64,000 nt of DNA. It comes from Lewinellaceae bacterium. GTDB taxonomy: Bacteria; Bacteroidota; Bacteroidia; Chitinophagales; Saprospiraceae. Both the position numbers and the translations under genes were made by a program. Below the pieces are notes generated by a model. That model was not told where the DNA came from. It made no database searches and saw nothing but the letters and a program-made list of their open reading frames with translations. The stretch covers positions 1,681,001 to 1,745,000 of the forward strand of contig JACJYD010000001.1 of the NCBI GenBank assembly GCA_020636275.1, in the 5' to 3' direction. Positions 62,105-64,000 of the stretch are shown one piece after another (positions within the stretch are counted from its first letter, which is position 1; every line of letters begins with the position of its first letter).

Positions 62105-62321
62105 TCAATACCTCAAGTACTCAGGTATGGCCTTTCAATTGGCAGCTACCCTGGCTGTGGGCGTATTCCTGGGAACCCGTCTCGACCGGTATCTTCATAC
62201 CAACCGGCCTTATTTCACGGCCCTGCTGGCATTGCTCTTTCTGTTTGCAGGTCTCTATATTTCTTTAAAAGACCTGATCGTGAAAGATACAACCAAGAAG
62301 GAAGACCATGAAGACGAATAA
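62073..62321 (+). CDS. AtpZ/AtpI family protein
   Basis: 82 residues from ATG 62073. The family signature is a two-helix hairpin: YLKYSGMAFQLAATLAVGVFLGTRLDRYL and YFTALLALLFLFAGLYISLKDLI. AtpZ-type proteins are associated with F1Fo ATP synthase operons and ion handling. It is followed with a 14-bp overlap by an AtpI-like gene, but no atpB/E/F is in view; those may lie elsewhere. The overlap with the bactofilin gene suggests translational coupling. Confidence 0.88.
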   Translation: MPKPKRKTQADQYLKYSGMAFQLAATLAVGVFLGTRLDRYLHTNRPYFTALLALLFLFAGLYISLKDLIVKDTTKKEDHEDE

Positions 62322-62745
62322 CATCAGCCCCGGGGTTTTCTACCGGCAATTGGGATTGCTCACCTTTTTCGTATCGGTGGCGCTCTTTTTCCTGCACCAA
62401 TTCTTTCCCCTTTTTGGCGAACACCAGGTTCTCAACTGGTCGCTGCTCCTCTTTTATTTCCTGACCGCCATCCTGCTGTTCTCAGTGGGCAAAAAACTGG
62501 CGGTCAGCGAGAATAAAAACGCATTTACCCTCTTCATCATGGGCGCCGTCTTCGTCAAGATGATGCTGTCGATGGCCGTATTGGTAGTATATCTAAAATT
62601 TGCTCATCCATCTTCCAAATACTTTATCCTGCCTTTTTTTGTGGTATATTTGGCTTTTACCGTCTTTGAGACTTATTTTTTGATGAAGATCGGTAGAGAA
62701 CAACCTGCCGCCGGATATGGAAAAACTGAAGATCGTCGTCAATGA
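62308..62745 (+). CDS. AtpI-like membrane protein
   Basis: 145 residues. Four membrane helices (about 16-31, 44-61, 71-94, 107-129). In its position after atpZ and its size it corresponds to the second small membrane protein preceding atpB in many Bacteroidota ATP synthase clusters. Its function is unproven, possibly in Fo assembly. It overlaps the next gene by 29 bp. I could not confirm a named family. Confidence 0.7.
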   Translation: MKTNNISPGVFYRQLGLLTFFVSVALFFLHQFFPLFGEHQVLNWSLLLFYFLTAILLFSVGKKLAVSENKNAFTLFIMGAVFVKMMLSMAVLVVYLKFAHPSSKYFILPFFVVYLAFTVFETYFLMKIGREQPAAGYGKTEDRRQ

Positions 62746-63199
62746 CACCCTTTCTTTTGAGGTGACTCCCCAGGATCTGGAGGCACTCGATTTCGTGCAA
62801 ACAGGGAAGCATTCGCTGCATGTGCTCAAAGGAACCCGTTCATTTGAGGTGGAGGTGATCGATTCCAATTTTCAGGAAAAAAAACTGACACTGAGTATCA
62901 ACGGTACGTTATACCAGGCCGAAATATCCGATCCTTTCGATCAATTGGTCAATAAAATGGGACTGTTGCTGGACACGGTCCATAAAGTAGATACGATACG
63001 CGCGCCCATGCCCGGACTCGTCCTTCAAATCCTCGTCCAGCCGGGGGATGAAGTCAAACAGGGCGATGCCTTGATCATTCTGGAGGCCATGAAGATGGAA
63101 AACGTCATCAAGTCGCCGGGCGACGGCATTGTGGGAAACATCCCGGTCCAGAAAGGGCAGGCCGTCGACAAGGGGCAGGTATTGATCCGTATGGACTAA
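62717..63199 (+). CDS. Biotin/lipoyl-binding carrier protein (BCCP-like)
   Basis: 160 residues. The C-terminal 70 residues are a biotinyl domain: APMPGLVLQILVQPGDEVKQGDALIILEAMKMENVIKSPGDG, with the biotinylated Lys126 in EAMKMEN. The first 85 residues are a small N-terminal domain without the long Ala/Pro linker of AccB, as in the carrier subunits of propionyl-/acetyl-CoA and related carboxylases. It is not next to a carboxylase gene in view. Its 3' end overlaps the convergent metallopeptidase gene by 4 bp. Confidence 0.93.
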   Translation: MEKLKIVVNDTLSFEVTPQDLEALDFVQTGKHSLHVLKGTRSFEVEVIDSNFQEKKLTLSINGTLYQAEISDPFDQLVNKMGLLLDTVHKVDTIRAPMPGLVLQILVQPGDEVKQGDALIILEAMKMENVIKSPGDGIVGNIPVQKGQAVDKGQVLIRMD

Positions 63200-63954
63200 A
63201 ATTCACATAGGTGGCCGTTTTTCCGCAGCCACTTCTCCTTTTCTTCATAGTCGGGCATCACCTCCGATACGAGTTTCCAGAACCGGTCGGAGTGGTTCAA
63301 TTCGACCAGGTGGGCCAGTTCGTGGATGATGACATAATCGCGAACATCGTCGGGTGCGAAGAGCAAGCGGGTAGACAGGTTGATGTTCCGGCCTGCTGAG
63401 CAACTGCCCCAATTGGTGCTATTGTATTTGAGGCGCACGTCCTGGATGGGTTGTTGGAAATACAGGTCGTTCAGTTCAAAGACGCGTTTCCGTATCTCGG
63501 GGAGGAAATCGGCCGCCACTACTCTGCTCAGGAGTCTTCGGGTTGCTTTGGCCAGGGCCAGGGGATGTTCCATTTCGCTCAGGGTGAGGTAGATATCCCT
63601 ATTCTTGAGACTTGCCCTGTGGCTGGCCCGGTCCTCAAAGGTGACATGCAAAGGATAGGTCCGCGTCCCGACCCTGAGCTCGTCTCCGGTTTTGTACTGA
63701 AACGGTTGAAAACGTTCCCGAATATTCGGATGCCGGCGAAACTGTTGGTGTGCCCAATGCTGAAGCCGCTCCATCTGGCGCTCCTCCTCCCGGTCGGAGA
63801 GGAAGTGCGGTACGCGAACCAGCAGCGCCGATTTGCCAACCGCAAAACGGATGGAATTGCGGTGTTCGCGGACGATCCGGACAGGTACGTCCAGGGTATC
63901 TACCTTTAGCAGCACCTCTTTGGTCAACGGTTTAGCAGGTTTTTTCCGAAACAC
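63196..63954 (-). CDS. YgjP-like zinc metallopeptidase
   Basis: 252 residues. The catalytic block DYVIIHELAHLVELNHSDRFWKLV has H211-E212-x2-H215 as the zinc site and H221 as a further ligand. The motif preceding it is KYNSTNWGSCSAGRNINLSTRLLFAP, standard for the M48-like YgjP (DUF45) family. The substrate is unknown. It is convergent with the BCCP-like gene and 3 bp downstream of another minus-strand gene whose end is in view, so it is the last gene of an operon. Confidence 0.92.
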   Translation of the reverse strand: MFRKKPAKPLTKEVLLKVDTLDVPVRIVREHRNSIRFAVGKSALLVRVPHFLSDREEERQMERLQHWAHQQFRRHPNIRERFQPFQYKTGDELRVGTRTYPLHVTFEDRASHRASLKNRDIYLTLSEMEHPLALAKATRRLLSRVVAADFLPEIRKRVFELNDLYFQQPIQDVRLKYNSTNWGSCSAGRNINLSTRLLFAPDDVRDYVIIHELAHLVELNHSDRFWKLVSEVMPDYEEKEKWLRKNGHLCEF

Positions 63955-63957
63955 GGG

Positions 63958-64000
63958 TTATCCTTTTTTCGCGGCGAAGTCGCGCATCACATCGACCAAC
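63958..64000 (-). CDS. 3' end of an unidentified minus-strand gene
   Basis: The last 13 codons read LVDVMRDFAAKKG then TAA at 63960-63958. The start is outside the window. It is immediately upstream of the metallopeptidase gene, consistent with one operon. The segment is too short to classify. Confidence 0.45.
   Translation of the reverse strand, partial: LVDVMRDFAAKKG

Overview
The window is chromosomal DNA from a member of the Bacteroidota, most likely from the class Saprospiria. Evidence for the phylum is direct: type IX secretion (T9SS) genes (porV, porU, two porP/sprF-like genes, gldJ), many promoters of the TTG-N19/20-TAnnTTTG type, few Shine-Dalgarno sequences, a secreted HYR/dockerin-like protein, and PorT-like and OstA-like envelope proteins. 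The class is an inference from the gene set, the moderately high GC and the C-terminally extended ribosomal protein L27.

Layout. 0-3 kb: an NtrY-like multi-membrane-span histidine kinase running off the left edge. 3.2-3.6 kb: RNase P RNA. 3.7-12.6 kb: porV, porU, porP-like, gldJ, then a MurF-like protein that has lost its P-loop and ligase domain. 12.6-15.2 kb: arginase-fold protein, RNase H and TatD. 15.4-18 kb: tRNA-Ser(GGA) and an ExbB/X/ExbD/ExbD energy-transduction operon. 18-22.5 kb: DUF4293, OstA-like, BatE-like, and rplU-rpmA with an HHH tail on L27. 22.5-29.4 kb: aspartyl protease/PDZ, PAP2-type lipoprotein, recN, fabI, TerC, mgsA. 29.5-33.3 kb: a GT2 glycosyltransferase with a polytopic partner, then small lipoproteins separated by perfect palindromes. 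33.5-45 kb: acyl-CoA dehydrogenase, a 2991-residue PUFA-synthase-like megasynthase (KS-AT-KS-5xACP-KR-DH) and a phosphopantetheinyl transferase. 45-51.7 kb: secreted proteins and a tandem pair of DUF1254/DUF1214 lipoproteins. 51.7-52.5 kb: an initiator tRNA split by a group I intron that carries a homing-endonuclease gene. 52.6-56.6 kb: DegT aminotransferase, initiating sugar transferase, a steroid-reductase-like membrane protein and a DAHP synthase/chorismate mutase. 57-64 kb: LVIVD-repeat lipoproteins, a second PorP-like protein, bactofilin, AtpZ/AtpI-like proteins, a biotin carrier protein and a YgjP-type metallopeptidase.

Two features stand out. The first is the interrupted tRNA-fMet. Exons, the U/G splice boundaries, an internal guide sequence and recognisable P/Q/R/S core elements can all be read directly, and the intron ORF encodes a PD-(D/E)XK enzyme resembling I-Ssp6803I. 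The second is the megasynthase cluster, in which all five tandem ACP domains have threonine where the phosphopantetheine serine is expected, although a PPTase gene follows immediately.

The intergenic space is rich in hairpins of several unrelated designs. They include perfect palindromes with 3-nt loops, inverted arrays of TTCAACTC-like units, and GGGGTCAC palindromes. Several of them supply the stop codons or last residues of the adjacent genes.
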